From NCBI GenBank assembly GCA_025352305.1, contig JANXTQ010000134.1, positions 1 to 9,143 on the forward strand: a stretch of DNA of 9,143 nt, written 5' to 3'. The DNA comes from Actinomycetes bacterium. GTDB taxonomy: Bacteria > Actinomycetota > Acidimicrobiia > Acidimicrobiales > RAAP-2. The notes beneath the pieces are model-generated. The model had not been told where the DNA came from. It saw only the letters and a list, made by a program, of their open reading frames with translations, and did not search any database. This document shows, piece after piece, positions 1 to 6,829 of the stretch (position 1 is its first letter; each line of letters begins with the position of its first letter). The position numbers and the translations under genes were made by a program.

Positions 1-305
1 GCGGCGTTCACCACGAGCACCGTTGCGGCTACTGCGAAACACACCAGTGCGGCAACGAGGTAACCGCGCCGATGTCTCCTCATCGGCCGCCGATCAGTCG
101 TCTTTGCGTCACCATTAGTAGGTGAGATCTGTCCCAGTGCGGCAATTTTCTCGGAGCACAGCGCAATGGCTGCCATCTCTCGTTGCTGGAGCGCCGTGAA
201 ATCGGTGGCGCTCAGTTCGCCGGAGTCGTATTCCAGCTGAGCGTCGTTGATGGACGCTCGTCGAAGCGAAATCTCGTCGTTGAGAAGATCAGCGTTCAGG
301 CTCAT
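1..305 (-). CDS. CcmI-like cytochrome c maturation protein, N-terminal part (C-terminus beyond window)
   Basis: Partial gene; 101 codons are visible before the left edge. The start ATG at 305 overlaps the ccmH stop (ATGA), and a weak purine-rich stretch (AAGAAGAG) lies just upstream. Residues 1-80 are soluble and helical-looking, with a pattern typical of the CcmI cytoplasmic loop: SLRRASINDAQLEYDSGELS (13-32), then a QQRE-type helix. A basic stretch (RRPMRRHRR, 72-80) and one hydrophobic helix (about 82-100) follow. By the positive-inside rule the N-terminus is cytoplasmic and the missing C-terminus extracytoplasmic, where CcmI proteins usually carry TPR repeats that hold apocytochrome c. 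Unlike E. coli CcmI, no first membrane helix precedes the loop. The assignment rests on the loop pattern and on its place as last gene of a ccm operon. I leave the symbol blank because the diagnostic TPR part is not visible. Confidence 0.72.
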   Translation of the reverse strand, partial: MSLNADLLNDEISLRRASINDAQLEYDSGELSATDFTALQQREMAAIALCSEKIAALGQISPTNGDAKTTDRRPMRRHRRGYLVAALVCFAVAATVLVVNA

Positions 306-691
306 GAGCTCTTCTTTGACAGTCGCAAATAGATACTGATGCCGGCGAGCACCACGCCCAGCGGAATGACCCACAGCAAGTAGCCCAGTCCCCCGGCGTC
401 GGGAATAAGCAGTATTCCGACGCCATACTGACTCTCGAGTTCTCGTAAAATTGTGGTGTCACTAGCTCCGTTGTGCACCGCCGCGACAATCTGGTGTCGC
501 ACGGCAATGGCCGATTCCGCCTGGCTTTCGGCCACTGAAATGTTCGCGCACGCTGGACAGCGAACGAGCGATTCCAGGTGAGTAATACGTTGTTGACTGA
601 GCGACGTGCTCGGCGCGACCGCGAGCGAAAAGGCAATGACGACCATCAGGGCACCGAGCCAGGTCCAAAAACTTCGCAGTACCGCACTCAT
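302..691 (-). CDS. ccmH: Cytochrome c maturation protein CcmH (thiol oxidoreductase of heme ligation)
   Basis: Membrane-anchored thiol-disulfide protein of 129 residues that handles the CxxCH cysteines of apocytochrome c together with CcmG before heme attachment. An N-terminal hydrophobic segment (about 10-27) is a signal or anchor. The family motif follows as VRCPACANISVAESQ with cysteines C45 and C48, close to the LRCxxC signature of CcmH. The three-helix domain spans about 35-90, and a C-terminal membrane helix (about 102-122) ends in a short basic tail. Length and layout fit the short CcmH form, with the CcmI module in a separate gene rather than fused as in E. coli CcmH. The ATG at 691 overlaps the ccmG stop by 4 nt and no Shine-Dalgarno sequence is visible, so translational coupling is likely. 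Confidence 0.93.
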   Translation of the reverse strand: MSAVLRSFWTWLGALMVVIAFSLAVAPSTSLSQQRITHLESLVRCPACANISVAESQAESAIAVRHQIVAAVHNGASDTTILRELESQYGVGILLIPDAGGLGYLLWVIPLGVVLAGISIYLRLSKKSS

Positions 692-1218
692 CGGCGCACG
701 CGCGCAATCACCGAGGTCAATTGCTTTGCCGACGTCGCACCAATGAGGGTCGCGACGATGATTCCGTGGCCATTAATAACGTAGATCGACGGTGGCCCCG
801 TCACCCCGAACGAGTTGGCAATGGACCCATTGGGGTCAACAACGGTTGAATACAGCGATCCGTAGCGAGTCTGAAAGCTGCGCGCCTTACTGAGATAATC
901 GTTCCACAGCACTCCCACCAACTCGACGCCAGCATTTCGCTGCTGCCAAGCAAATGTTGAGAGCTCCGGCGCTTCGCTAATGCACGGCCCACACCACGAC
1001 GCCCAAAAATCAAGTACCACAATCTTCCCGCGTTGATCGGCGAGAGAAAACTTCTTTCCTTCAAGCGTGGTCGAACGAAACGTCGGTGCCGGCCGACCAA
1101 GCAGAGGACTTCTAAAAGAACTCGCTTCGGGAGCGACATGGCGGGTTGCCAGAAATGCCGAAAACACAATCAGAAGGAGTAGCGCCACCGACGCGCCGAT
1201 GGAAATCGATCGCTTCAT
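688..1218 (-). CDS. ccmG: Thiol:disulfide interchange protein CcmG/DsbE (membrane-tethered thioredoxin)
   Basis: Thioredoxin-like reductant of apocytochrome c or CcmH, 176 residues. A single N-terminal anchor helix (about 8-24) is followed by a linker with the typical GRPAPTF motif (41-47) and a thioredoxin fold. The active site is WASWCGPC with C76 and C79; the cis-proline is P143 in TGPPSIYVI. These are the residues expected for the TlpA/ResA/DsbE group. An upstream in-frame start at 1308 would add 30 residues lying inside ccmF. I chose the ATG at 1218 because it gives a normal anchor helix directly at the N-terminus and an ATGA overlap with the ccmF stop, the same arrangement as at the other junctions. 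The position between ccmF and ccmH favours CcmG over a general TlpA-type protein. Confidence 0.92.
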   Translation of the reverse strand: MKRSISIGASVALLLLIVFSAFLATRHVAPEASSFRSPLLGRPAPTFRSTTLEGKKFSLADQRGKIVVLDFWASWCGPCISEAPELSTFAWQQRNAGVELVGVLWNDYLSKARSFQTRYGSLYSTVVDPNGSIANSFGVTGPPSIYVINGHGIIVATLIGATSAKQLTSVIARVRR

Positions 1219-3188
1219 GATTCCGCGAGTTCGCTCTCGCGGTGTCGGCGGCGAAGAAATGACAGGGCGCTGCCCACGCCCACCATCAGTCCACCGATCC
1301 AAAGCCAACTCAGCAACGGTTCCACCGTGACACCAATACCCACGGCGTTCTTAGCCAGTGTCGCGTCGACCCGCGCACCTGAACGCGACGTGCCCCCAAT
1401 TGCGTCAAAAGTTAAGTAGACGTCGCGCCACAGATTGGAGTCAATTGCGGGCGTTCCCACCTTTTGAGACGCGCGTCCGCGAAATGCCGTGATTGCGGGA
1501 GCCACCGTCGACGACCGATTTACCCTAAGCACCACTTCTTGGCCGTAGCGCAATGGGTCGGAAAATGTCTTAATACCTTCAAAGGTGATGACCTGGCCGG
1601 CGACCACCGTGCTCTGGCCGGGTGACAAAGCGATTTCGCGGCGCGTGGCGTACGACGTTGACGACACAATTCCCACTGCGAGAATCACGACGCCGAGGTG
1701 AACCACCATGCCTCCCGCTGAAGGGCCACGTAGTGCATTCCACCATGGCTCGCCTCGATGCACCGCGCCAACAATGTTGACGCGAAGTGTTCGAATCGCT
1801 GCACCAGCGGCCAGTGCGGCCAAAAAGTACGCCGCCAGGTCGAGCGGTTTACTAATTCCATTGAGGCGCAGAATCGCGACGAGTAGTAGGGCAAACCACG
1901 CGGAGAACCTCACCCGGCTCCACAGGACTTGTCGATTGCCGGCCCGCCACGATACGAGTGGCGCAATCGCCATGAGCAACAACAGTACTGTCGCCGCGGG
2001 CGCAGCGACCGAGGCAAAGTACGGCGTGCCCACGGTCACCTGCTGACCGTTGATGGCTTCGAACAACAGAGGAAAAACAGTTCCCAGCAATACCACAATC
2101 GCGAAGCCGACAAAAATGATGTTGTTCGCCACGAAGAGTCCCTCGCGAGAGAAGGGTCGATCCACGCCAACGGCCGATCGAAGTCGATCGCCCCGCCACG
2201 CTAAAAGCGCGACCGCACCACCGACGGTGAGAGAGAAGAAACCAATGATCAGTGGCCCGAGCGTGCTCGAAGAAAATGCGTGAACACTTTGCAGGACGCC
2301 CGAGCGCGTAAAAAAAGTTCCCAAAATTGTCAGTGCAAAGGTCGCAATTGCGAGCGAGAGATTCCAGATTCGAAATAGTCCCCGACGGTCTTGGACAATG
2401 ACCGAATGTATGTACGCGGTACCCGTAAGCCACGGCAGGAGTGCCGCGTTCTCTACCGGGTCCCAGCCCCAAAAACCGCCCCAACCGAGCACCTGATAAC
2501 TCCACCACGCTCCGAGAATGATGCCGACGCTGAGTGCTCCCCACGACAGAACCGTCCATCGACGAAGTTCCATGGGCCAGCGTTCTTGCACGCGGCCCGT
2601 AATCAACATGGCGACTGCGAAGGCGAACGGAACGGTGAATCCGACGAAACCGAAATACAACAGCGGCGGGTGTATTGCCACCAAGGGATTGTCTTGGAGA
2701 AGGGCATTCGGACCGGCTCCGGTGGCGTGCGCCGCGTTCGGATTGTGCAAAAACGGATCCGCAGGGCCGGCCATCAAAATCGTAAAGAATCCGACCGTCA
2801 CGAACATAACGAGTCGCGCCCAAGCCACCACCGAGTCGCGTGCCTCGGCGCGGTAGCGATGGATCACGCCGACGATGAGCGCCGACAGTAACAACGCCCA
2901 CAGCAAAATTGAGCCTTCCAGTGCGGACCACATTCCCGTTATCGAATAGAGAAACGGAGTGAAGGTCGCGTTGTTTTCAGCGACGTAGGCGAGCGAAAAG
3001 TTATGCGTGATGAGTGCGAACTGCATCACACCCACCGCCCCTAGGACTCCACAGAGGCCGGTAACGGCGTAAGCCATGGCGTACGCATTTCGGCCTCGCC
3101 GAATCGCCACAGCTTGATTGATGACGCCGCCGAGAAAAGAAAGAACTGCGAGATAAATAAAAGCTCGGCCGAGCCACGTGAGCGTCAC
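1215..3188 (-). CDS. ccmF: Cytochrome c heme lyase subunit CcmF
   Basis: Large polytopic membrane protein of 657 residues that takes heme from holo-CcmE and attaches it to apocytochrome c with CcmH/CcmI. Length is close to E. coli CcmF (about 647). The WWD heme-handling domain lies at about 235-258 (GWGGFWGWDPVENAALLPW). Four histidines known to be essential in E. coli CcmF have counterparts: H173 (AIHPP), H261 (TAYIHS), H303 (SVHAF) and H497 (MVVHLGV). H173 and H303 flank the WWD domain as extracytoplasmic ligands; H261 and H497 correspond to the ligands of the stable b-heme. A soluble domain (about 512-615) precedes the last helix (about 624-645). The start is GTG at 3188, giving a GTGA overlap with ccmE; no Shine-Dalgarno sequence is visible. 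CcmC is the only similar family and is a separate, shorter gene here. Confidence 0.96.
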   Translation of the reverse strand: MTLTWLGRAFIYLAVLSFLGGVINQAVAIRRGRNAYAMAYAVTGLCGVLGAVGVMQFALITHNFSLAYVAENNATFTPFLYSITGMWSALEGSILLWALLLSALIVGVIHRYRAEARDSVVAWARLVMFVTVGFFTILMAGPADPFLHNPNAAHATGAGPNALLQDNPLVAIHPPLLYFGFVGFTVPFAFAVAMLITGRVQERWPMELRRWTVLSWGALSVGIILGAWWSYQVLGWGGFWGWDPVENAALLPWLTGTAYIHSVIVQDRRGLFRIWNLSLAIATFALTILGTFFTRSGVLQSVHAFSSSTLGPLIIGFFSLTVGGAVALLAWRGDRLRSAVGVDRPFSREGLFVANNIIFVGFAIVVLLGTVFPLLFEAINGQQVTVGTPYFASVAAPAATVLLLLMAIAPLVSWRAGNRQVLWSRVRFSAWFALLLVAILRLNGISKPLDLAAYFLAALAAGAAIRTLRVNIVGAVHRGEPWWNALRGPSAGGMVVHLGVVILAVGIVSSTSYATRREIALSPGQSTVVAGQVITFEGIKTFSDPLRYGQEVVLRVNRSSTVAPAITAFRGRASQKVGTPAIDSNLWRDVYLTFDAIGGTSRSGARVDATLAKNAVGIGVTVEPLLSWLWIGGLMVGVGSALSFLRRRHRESELAES

Positions 3189-3667
3189 CGGGTCGAACCG
3201 TTCGGAGCTTTGACGCGCCGCGGGTGTTGTTCGACGTAATTTGACGTGTGCTTCACGATGATTTGATGAGCAACAAAGGTCGCTGAAGTCGAACTCGTGA
3301 AATGGCCGTCAACAACGACGGGAATGTCCGATTGAAACAACTGAGGTGGTTGACCAATCTCAATCACCAAAACACTGCGGTGATGCGAACCCTGCATCGT
3401 GAAATCAGCGCCTCTAATGGTACGAACGATTGTGCCCTTGGTAACTAGTCCCTCGAGACGAAAATCGTGAGTGCCGAGAGTGGATCGATGGCCGAATGCC
3501 TGATCAACGGTTTCGAAGTAGTTGAGGTTGCTGAGGAGCCCTTGGGCGAGCAACGCTCCGACTGCGACAACGAGAACCCCCACCACCAACCAGGAGCGTC
3601 GTCGTGAGCGACCCGAGGCGGCCGGTGGCTCAATCGGCGAGACATCAATCGGCTCAGTCAACGTCAC
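3185..3667 (-). CDS. ccmE: Cytochrome c maturation heme chaperone CcmE
   Basis: Heme chaperone of 160 residues that binds heme covalently on the outer face of the membrane and passes it to CcmF. A basic cytoplasmic N-terminus (GRSRRRSW) leads into one membrane anchor (about 26-45). The OB-fold domain begins near FRLEGLVTKGTIVR (69-82), with PQLF (108-111) in place of the usual PDLF. The heme-binding motif is KHTSNY, with H140 as the covalent site and Y144 the nearby tyrosine, so this is the classical HxxxY type and not the CxxxY variant seen in some archaea, sulfate reducers and Gram-positives. The flexible C-terminal tail follows. The GTG at 3667 lies inside the end of ccmD (14-nt overlap); an in-frame stop just upstream rules out an earlier start, and TTG at 3661 is the next candidate. 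Confidence 0.92.
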   Translation of the reverse strand: MTLTEPIDVSPIEPPAASGRSRRRSWLVVGVLVVAVGALLAQGLLSNLNYFETVDQAFGHRSTLGTHDFRLEGLVTKGTIVRTIRGADFTMQGSHHRSVLVIEIGQPPQLFQSDIPVVVDGHFTSSTSATFVAHQIIVKHTSNYVEQHPRRVKAPNGSTR

Positions 3668-3749
3668 GGCCCCGGCGCCATTTCAGTGATGCGAAGTAGA
3701 TCCCGAGAACCACAAAGGTGATGCTGTATCCCGCCACGACGTAGCTCAC
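3654..3749 (-). CDS. ccmD: Heme exporter/holo-CcmE release protein CcmD (31 aa)
   Basis: Very small single-span membrane protein encoded between ccmC and ccmE. In System I, CcmD acts with CcmABC to release heme-loaded CcmE. The product begins MSYVVAGYSITFVV; one hydrophobic helix covers about residues 3-22 and a basic tail (KWRRGRD) follows. That is the classic CcmD layout of a Tyr-containing N-terminus, one helix and positive residues on the cytoplasmic side. The GTG at 3749 overlaps the ccmC stop (GTGA) and has an AAGGA Shine-Dalgarno sequence 8 nt upstream. The reading frame stays open until TGA at 3654-3656, inside ccmE. Sequence conservation in CcmD is low, so the call depends on length, topology and position; together these are strong. 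Confidence 0.85.
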   Translation of the reverse strand: MSYVVAGYSITFVVLGIYFASLKWRRGRDVD

Positions 3750-4468
3750 GCGCGACTTCCTTCGCTTTGACGCTCAGCAATCGCGCGCTGTAACTGACGG
3801 TCATGACGAGAACTTCGGTCGGATTCGAGTCGGTATCGCGACCTCAGAAGCCAACCGTAAACGAGGGTGAAGGCAAAGAAACTGAGCAGCAAGGTCCACA
3901 ACTGGGAGCCGTGAACGTTGAGTTTCCCGGTCGGAGTTAGAACCGACGCACCCTGATGAAGAGTGTTCCACCACTGCACCGAGAAGTGAATGATCGGTAC
4001 GTTTACAGCGCTGACCAGAACTAAGACTGCGCTGCGTCGTGCGCGAGTTTGCGGATCGTCATTCGCACGTCGAAGCGCGATGCAGCCCAGCTCCAGTACA
4101 CCCATCACGGCCGTCGACGTCAGTCGCGCGTCCCACGCCCACCACACTCCCCACGTAGGGCGCCCCCAAATTGAGCCGGTTACCAGTGTCAGGCCAATGA
4201 AAATCACGCTGACTTCTAACCCGGCCTCGACCACACGGTCCAGAGTCATGGAGCGTGTTCGTGGCCACAAATACAGTGCACTCGCTACTACCACGACGCC
4301 AAAAGAAACGTATAGCGCCACCCACGCCAGAGCCGGGTGAATGTACAACAGTCGAACAAGTTCTCCCTGTCTTTGATCCGGCGGCGTGATCCACAAGCCG
4401 AGCCACACCGTTGCGGCCAAGGTGACGAGTGCGAAGGGCCCGAGGGCGCGTTGAAAGAGAGTTTTCAT
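3746..4468 (-). CDS. ccmC: Heme transfer protein CcmC (WWD-domain, CcsA-type)
   Basis: Polytopic protein of 240 residues that presents heme at the outer membrane face and drives its attachment to CcmE. It has about six membrane helices. The tryptophan-rich WWD domain spans about 101-118 (WGRPTWGVWWAWDARLTS). The two axial histidines expected in CcmC are H44 (LLYIHPALAW) and H171 (WWNTLHQG); the latter sits in the near-invariant motif that separates CcmC from CcmF. The C-terminus (from about 209) is charged and cytoplasmic, slightly longer than in many homologues. An in-frame ATG at 4576 would prepend 36 residues out of ccmB. The ATG at 4468 is preferred because it gives a normal N-terminus, overlaps the ccmB stop (ATGA) and has a strong GGAGGA ribosome site 6 nt upstream. 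Confidence 0.95.
   Translation of the reverse strand: MKTLFQRALGPFALVTLAATVWLGLWITPPDQRQGELVRLLYIHPALAWVALYVSFGVVVVASALYLWPRTRSMTLDRVVEAGLEVSVIFIGLTLVTGSIWGRPTWGVWWAWDARLTSTAVMGVLELGCIALRRANDDPQTRARRSAVLVLVSAVNVPIIHFSVQWWNTLHQGASVLTPTGKLNVHGSQLWTLLLSFFAFTLVYGWLLRSRYRLESDRSSRHDRQLQRAIAERQSEGSRA
3758..3762 (-). promoter_or_regulatory. Ribosome binding site for ccmD
   Basis: AAGGA on the minus strand lies 8 nt before GTG 3749, inside the end of ccmC. It supports independent initiation of the 31-residue ccmD frame, which could otherwise be dismissed as too short. Confidence 0.6.
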
Positions 4469-5127
4469 GCGGATTCCTCCGCAACACCGTAAAGGAGAAT
4501 TCCCACCGCGAGATACGCAATCAGGCCAACGGCCAAAAAAATTACCCAACGCACGAGTGAAGTGCCAGTGATACACGCGGCAAAAGCCTTTTCACCGGCG
4601 ACGAGTATCCCTGCCAGCGGTGGCAGAGCCACGACCGGCAACAACGTGGCTTGGCCCTCCGCGTCACCCACTAAGACGCCGTAGACCGTGCCCCCCGCGG
4701 AGATGGATCCGAGCGCTAACGCAATGGGGCCGAGGGCGTGCAACGTCGCGGCGAAGGGTGCGTGCATCAAAACGACGACACCACCAAGCAGCACGAGTGA
4801 TGCAGCGCCGAGCGTCACAAAGAGCGCCAATGCTTTGCCCAAAAAAACGCCGGCCGGATCCAGTCCGAGCATCTTGATGGAACTTCGCGTGCCGCTTCGT
4901 GACTCAACGCTGTGACTGCGACCAATCATGAGTAGCGCCACTAACAAGATGACTACAAAAAAGAGTCCGGGCGCCGCGTTTCGCGTAACTGACGCCCGTG
5001 GTCCAACGGCCAGTCCACTGAGCAACAGTGCAATGACGCCGAAGGGCAGAACCTGCCAGAGCAACACGCGGCTTCTCAACTCAACGCGCAGGTCCTTTCC
5101 TGCGACCAACAGGGCGACTCGAATCAT
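4465..5127 (-). CDS. ccmB: Heme exporter membrane subunit CcmB
   Basis: Membrane subunit of the CcmAB ABC transporter, 220 residues, the usual length for the family. It starts with the conserved cytoplasmic motif KDLRVELRSR (11-20). About six hydrophobic segments follow: about 21-42, 52-69, 96-121, 129-152, 162-178 and 192-213. The loop SRSGTRSSIKMLGLDP (76-91) and the LPPLAG segment (168-173) resemble conserved CcmB regions. CcmAB uses ATP to free holo-CcmE from the CcmC-CcmD-CcmE complex; whether it also moves heme is not settled in the literature. The ATG at 5127 shares its last base with the ccmA stop (TGATG), the tightest coupling in the cluster, and the stop overlaps ccmC. Confidence 0.94.
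   Translation of the reverse strand: MIRVALLVAGKDLRVELRSRVLLWQVLPFGVIALLLSGLAVGPRASVTRNAAPGLFFVVILLVALLMIGRSHSVESRSGTRSSIKMLGLDPAGVFLGKALALFVTLGAASLVLLGGVVVLMHAPFAATLHALGPIALALGSISAGGTVYGVLVGDAEGQATLLPVVALPPLAGILVAGEKAFAACITGTSLVRWVIFLAVGLIAYLAVGILLYGVAEESA
4475..4480 (-). promoter_or_regulatory. Strong ribosome binding site for ccmC
   Basis: GGAGGA on the minus strand lies 6 nt before ATG 4468, embedded in the last codons of ccmB. It is the strongest ribosome site noticed in the ccm cluster and fixes the ccmC start against the upstream in-frame ATG at 4576. Confidence 0.75.
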
Positions 5128-5774
5128 CAGTGCGGCCCGTCCACAATTCGTCCACCCGCCATATGAAGTGTTCGTGGACGCAGAGCCGGCTCTCGCAACG
5201 GATCATGTGCGCTCAGCACGATGGACGTGCCGGTGGCGACAACGTCACCGAGCAGAGCGTCCAAGAAAGTACGACCTTCGTCGTCCAACGACGCGTACGG
5301 CTCATCAAGAATCCACAGCGACGGACGTCGCACGAGCAACCACGCGAGTGCGAGGCGTCGACGTTGTCCGGCGCTCAAGGACTTGGTAACTGTGTGCGAA
5401 CGAGAACTCAGCGCCACCCGCTCGAGAGCCGGAGCGATCTCGTCGAGGGGACGTCCGAGCGCCCGCGCAGCGAACTGCAGATTGTCCATCACCGTGAGCT
5501 CGTCGTAGAAGGATCCTTCGTGACCCAGCCAACCCACCCGGCGGCGCAGCAGTCGACGATCGCCGCTGAGCAGATCGACACCGAGCACCTGAGCGCTCCC
5601 CGAGCTCAGTGGAACGAGGCCAGCCAATAGTCGCAAGAGACTCGTCTTGCCGGCTCCGTTTCCGCCGGTCAGCACCGTGACGCCGGGCGTCGATATCGTT
5701 AGGTTCACTCCGCTCAGTAACGGAAACGATCCCACCACGACCACCGCATCGTGCAACGTGGCAACGTCGTTCAC
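5127..5774 (-). CDS. ccmA: Heme exporter ATP-binding subunit CcmA
   Basis: ABC-type ATPase of 215 residues, partner of CcmB. All nucleotide-binding motifs are visible: Walker A GGNGAGKT (37-44), signature LSAGQRRR (133-140), Walker B LWILDEP (153-159) with the following D-loop SLDD (162-165), and the switch histidine H190 (SAHDP). The short length without an extra domain and the adjacency to ccmB identify CcmA rather than a generic ABC protein. The start is GTG at 5774, 19 nt after the gmd stop; the intervening bases show no clear Shine-Dalgarno sequence. A short A/T-rich TAACTT sits about 16 nt before the start, but it overlaps the gmd stop and is too weak to call a promoter. Read-through from gmd is the simplest way for ccmA to be expressed. 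Confidence 0.94.
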   Translation of the reverse strand: MNDVATLHDAVVVVGSFPLLSGVNLTISTPGVTVLTGGNGAGKTSLLRLLAGLVPLSSGSAQVLGVDLLSGDRRLLRRRVGWLGHEGSFYDELTVMDNLQFAARALGRPLDEIAPALERVALSSRSHTVTKSLSAGQRRRLALAWLLVRRPSLWILDEPYASLDDEGRTFLDALLGDVVATGTSIVLSAHDPLREPALRPRTLHMAGGRIVDGPH

Positions 5775-5793
5775 AAAATCACGGGAAACGAAG

Positions 5794-6756
5794 TTAGATC
5801 TGCAGAGCTTTGAGATCGGCGGCGACCATCATCTGAACGAGTGACGCGAACTGAACGTCGCGTTGCCATCCGAGAACTCGATGCGCCTTTGACGAATCGC
5901 CGACCAGCAGATCAACCTCGGCCGGGCGTAGGAAGGCGGGATCAATCACGACGTGCTTTTCCCAGTTCAGTCCCGCAGCGTCAAATGCGACTTCGACCAG
6001 TTCTTTTACCGAGTGGGTCTCCCCGGTCGAGATGACGAAGTCGTCGGGAGTGTCCTGTTGAACCATTAACCACATTGCTCGCACGTAGTCCGCGGCGTAG
6101 CCCCAGTCGCGTTGAGCGTCCAAATTCCCGAGGCGCAGTTCGCTGGCGAGTCCTAACTTGATTTTGGCAACACCGTGGGTAACTTTGCGCGTGACGAATT
6201 CCAGTCCACGTCGCGGCGATTCGTGATTAAAAAGAATCCCGCTCGAGGCGTGCAGGCCGTAGCTCTCTCGATAGTTCACGGTCATCCAGTGGCCGTACAA
6301 CTTGGCTACGCCGTACGGACTGCGCGGATAAAAGGGCGTCGACTCGGTTTGGGGCACGGCTTGGACCTTGCCAAACATCTCGGACGAACTGGCTTGGTAG
6401 TAGCGAATTTCCGGATCGGTAATGCGAATCGCGTCGAGCACGCGGGTAACACCCATTGCGGTCGTCTCACCGGTCAATACGGGCTGAGAGAAAGAAGTTT
6501 GGACGAAACTTTGCGCCGCGAGGTTGTAGACCTCGTGGGGCTTGTGCTCGCGCAAAACGTTGATGAGGGATCCTTCGTCGAGCAGGTCCCCCGGCGTAAG
6601 GGTAATTCGATCTTGGATTTCGGCAATTCGCTCAAAATTGACAGTGGAACTGCGCCGCACTACACCAACTACTTCGTAACCCTGCTCGAGCAAAAGTTCC
6701 GCGAGGTACGAACCATCTTGTCCCGTTACTCCAAGGATCAACGCTCGCTTGGCCAC
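5794..6756 (-). CDS. gmd: GDP-mannose 4,6-dehydratase
   Basis: NADP-dependent short-chain dehydrogenase of the extended type (320 aa from GTG) that turns GDP-mannose into GDP-4-dehydro-6-deoxymannose, the precursor of GDP-fucose, GDP-rhamnose and GDP-perosamine. The Rossmann motif GVTGQDG is at residues 9-15. The catalytic set is S124 and E126 in ASSSEMFG plus Y148 and K152 in SPYGVAK. The GMD-specific stretches VVRRSS (32-37, cofactor phosphate binding) and [16 protein letters not shown] (177-192) are intact. An ATG three codons earlier (6765) is possible, but its A is part of the AAAGGA ribosome site, so no spacing would remain. GTG at 6756 has ideal 8-nt spacing and gives the usual [13 protein letters not shown]-terminus. 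No GDP-fucose synthase or other follow-on enzyme lies in the window. The gene leads directly into ccmA. Confidence 0.95.
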   Translation of the reverse strand: MAKRALILGVTGQDGSYLAELLLEQGYEVVGVVRRSSTVNFERIAEIQDRITLTPGDLLDEGSLINVLREHKPHEVYNLAAQSFVQTSFSQPVLTGETTAMGVTRVLDAIRITDPEIRYYQASSSEMFGKVQAVPQTESTPFYPRSPYGVAKLYGHWMTVNYRESYGLHASSGILFNHESPRRGLEFVTRKVTHGVAKIKLGLASELRLGNLDAQRDWGYAADYVRAMWLMVQQDTPDDFVISTGETHSVKELVEVAFDAAGLNWEKHVVIDPAFLRPAEVDLLVGDSSKAHRVLGWQRDVQFASLVQMMVAADLKALQI

Positions 6757-6764
6757 GTAGTGCA

Positions 6765-6770
6765 TCCTTT
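6765..6770 (-). promoter_or_regulatory. Ribosome binding site that decides the gmd start
   Basis: AAAGGA on the minus strand lies 8 nt upstream of GTG 6756, good Shine-Dalgarno spacing. It directly abuts the alternative ATG at 6765, whose A is the last base of the motif, so that ATG could not use it. This favours the GTG start and the [10 protein letters not shown]-terminus. Confidence 0.65.
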
Positions 6771-6799
6771 GACGTTGTCGAGGGTCCGACTAGAAAAAC

Positions 6800-6829
6800 A
6801 GTCTACCGTCGGTGCCATTTTTAGGCCAA
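6800..6829 (-). promoter_or_regulatory. Candidate promoter of gmd (and possibly the ccm operon)
   Basis: Read on the minus strand, TTGGCC (6829-6824) and TAGACT (6805-6800) are separated by 18 nt. Each matches its sigma-70-type hexamer consensus at 4 of 6 positions. A transcript would start near 6793 and give a leader of roughly 37 nt before GTG 6756. It is the only reasonable pair in the short intergenic region, but the match is modest. Confidence 0.4.

Noticed and set aside
1219..1308. N-terminal extension of ccmG by 30 residues
   Set aside because: The extension is Arg/Pro-rich, lies in the coding end of ccmF, and would bury the anchor helix. The ATG at 1218 with the ATGA overlap fits the operon pattern.
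1852..2931. Open frame of 359 codons on the minus strand in a second frame of ccmF
   Set aside because: The product is rich in Arg, Ser, Gly and His without hydrophobic order, and it lies wholly inside ccmF, whose frame carries the WWD domain and conserved histidines.
4469..4576. N-terminal extension of ccmC by 36 residues
   Set aside because: It would overlap ccmB by over 100 nt and bypass the strong GGAGGA site placed for ATG 4468.
5130..5630. Open frame of 166 codons on the plus strand, opposite ccmA
   Set aside because: It is antisense to the ABC motifs of ccmA, low in hydrophobic structure, and has no ribosome site or neighbour to support it.
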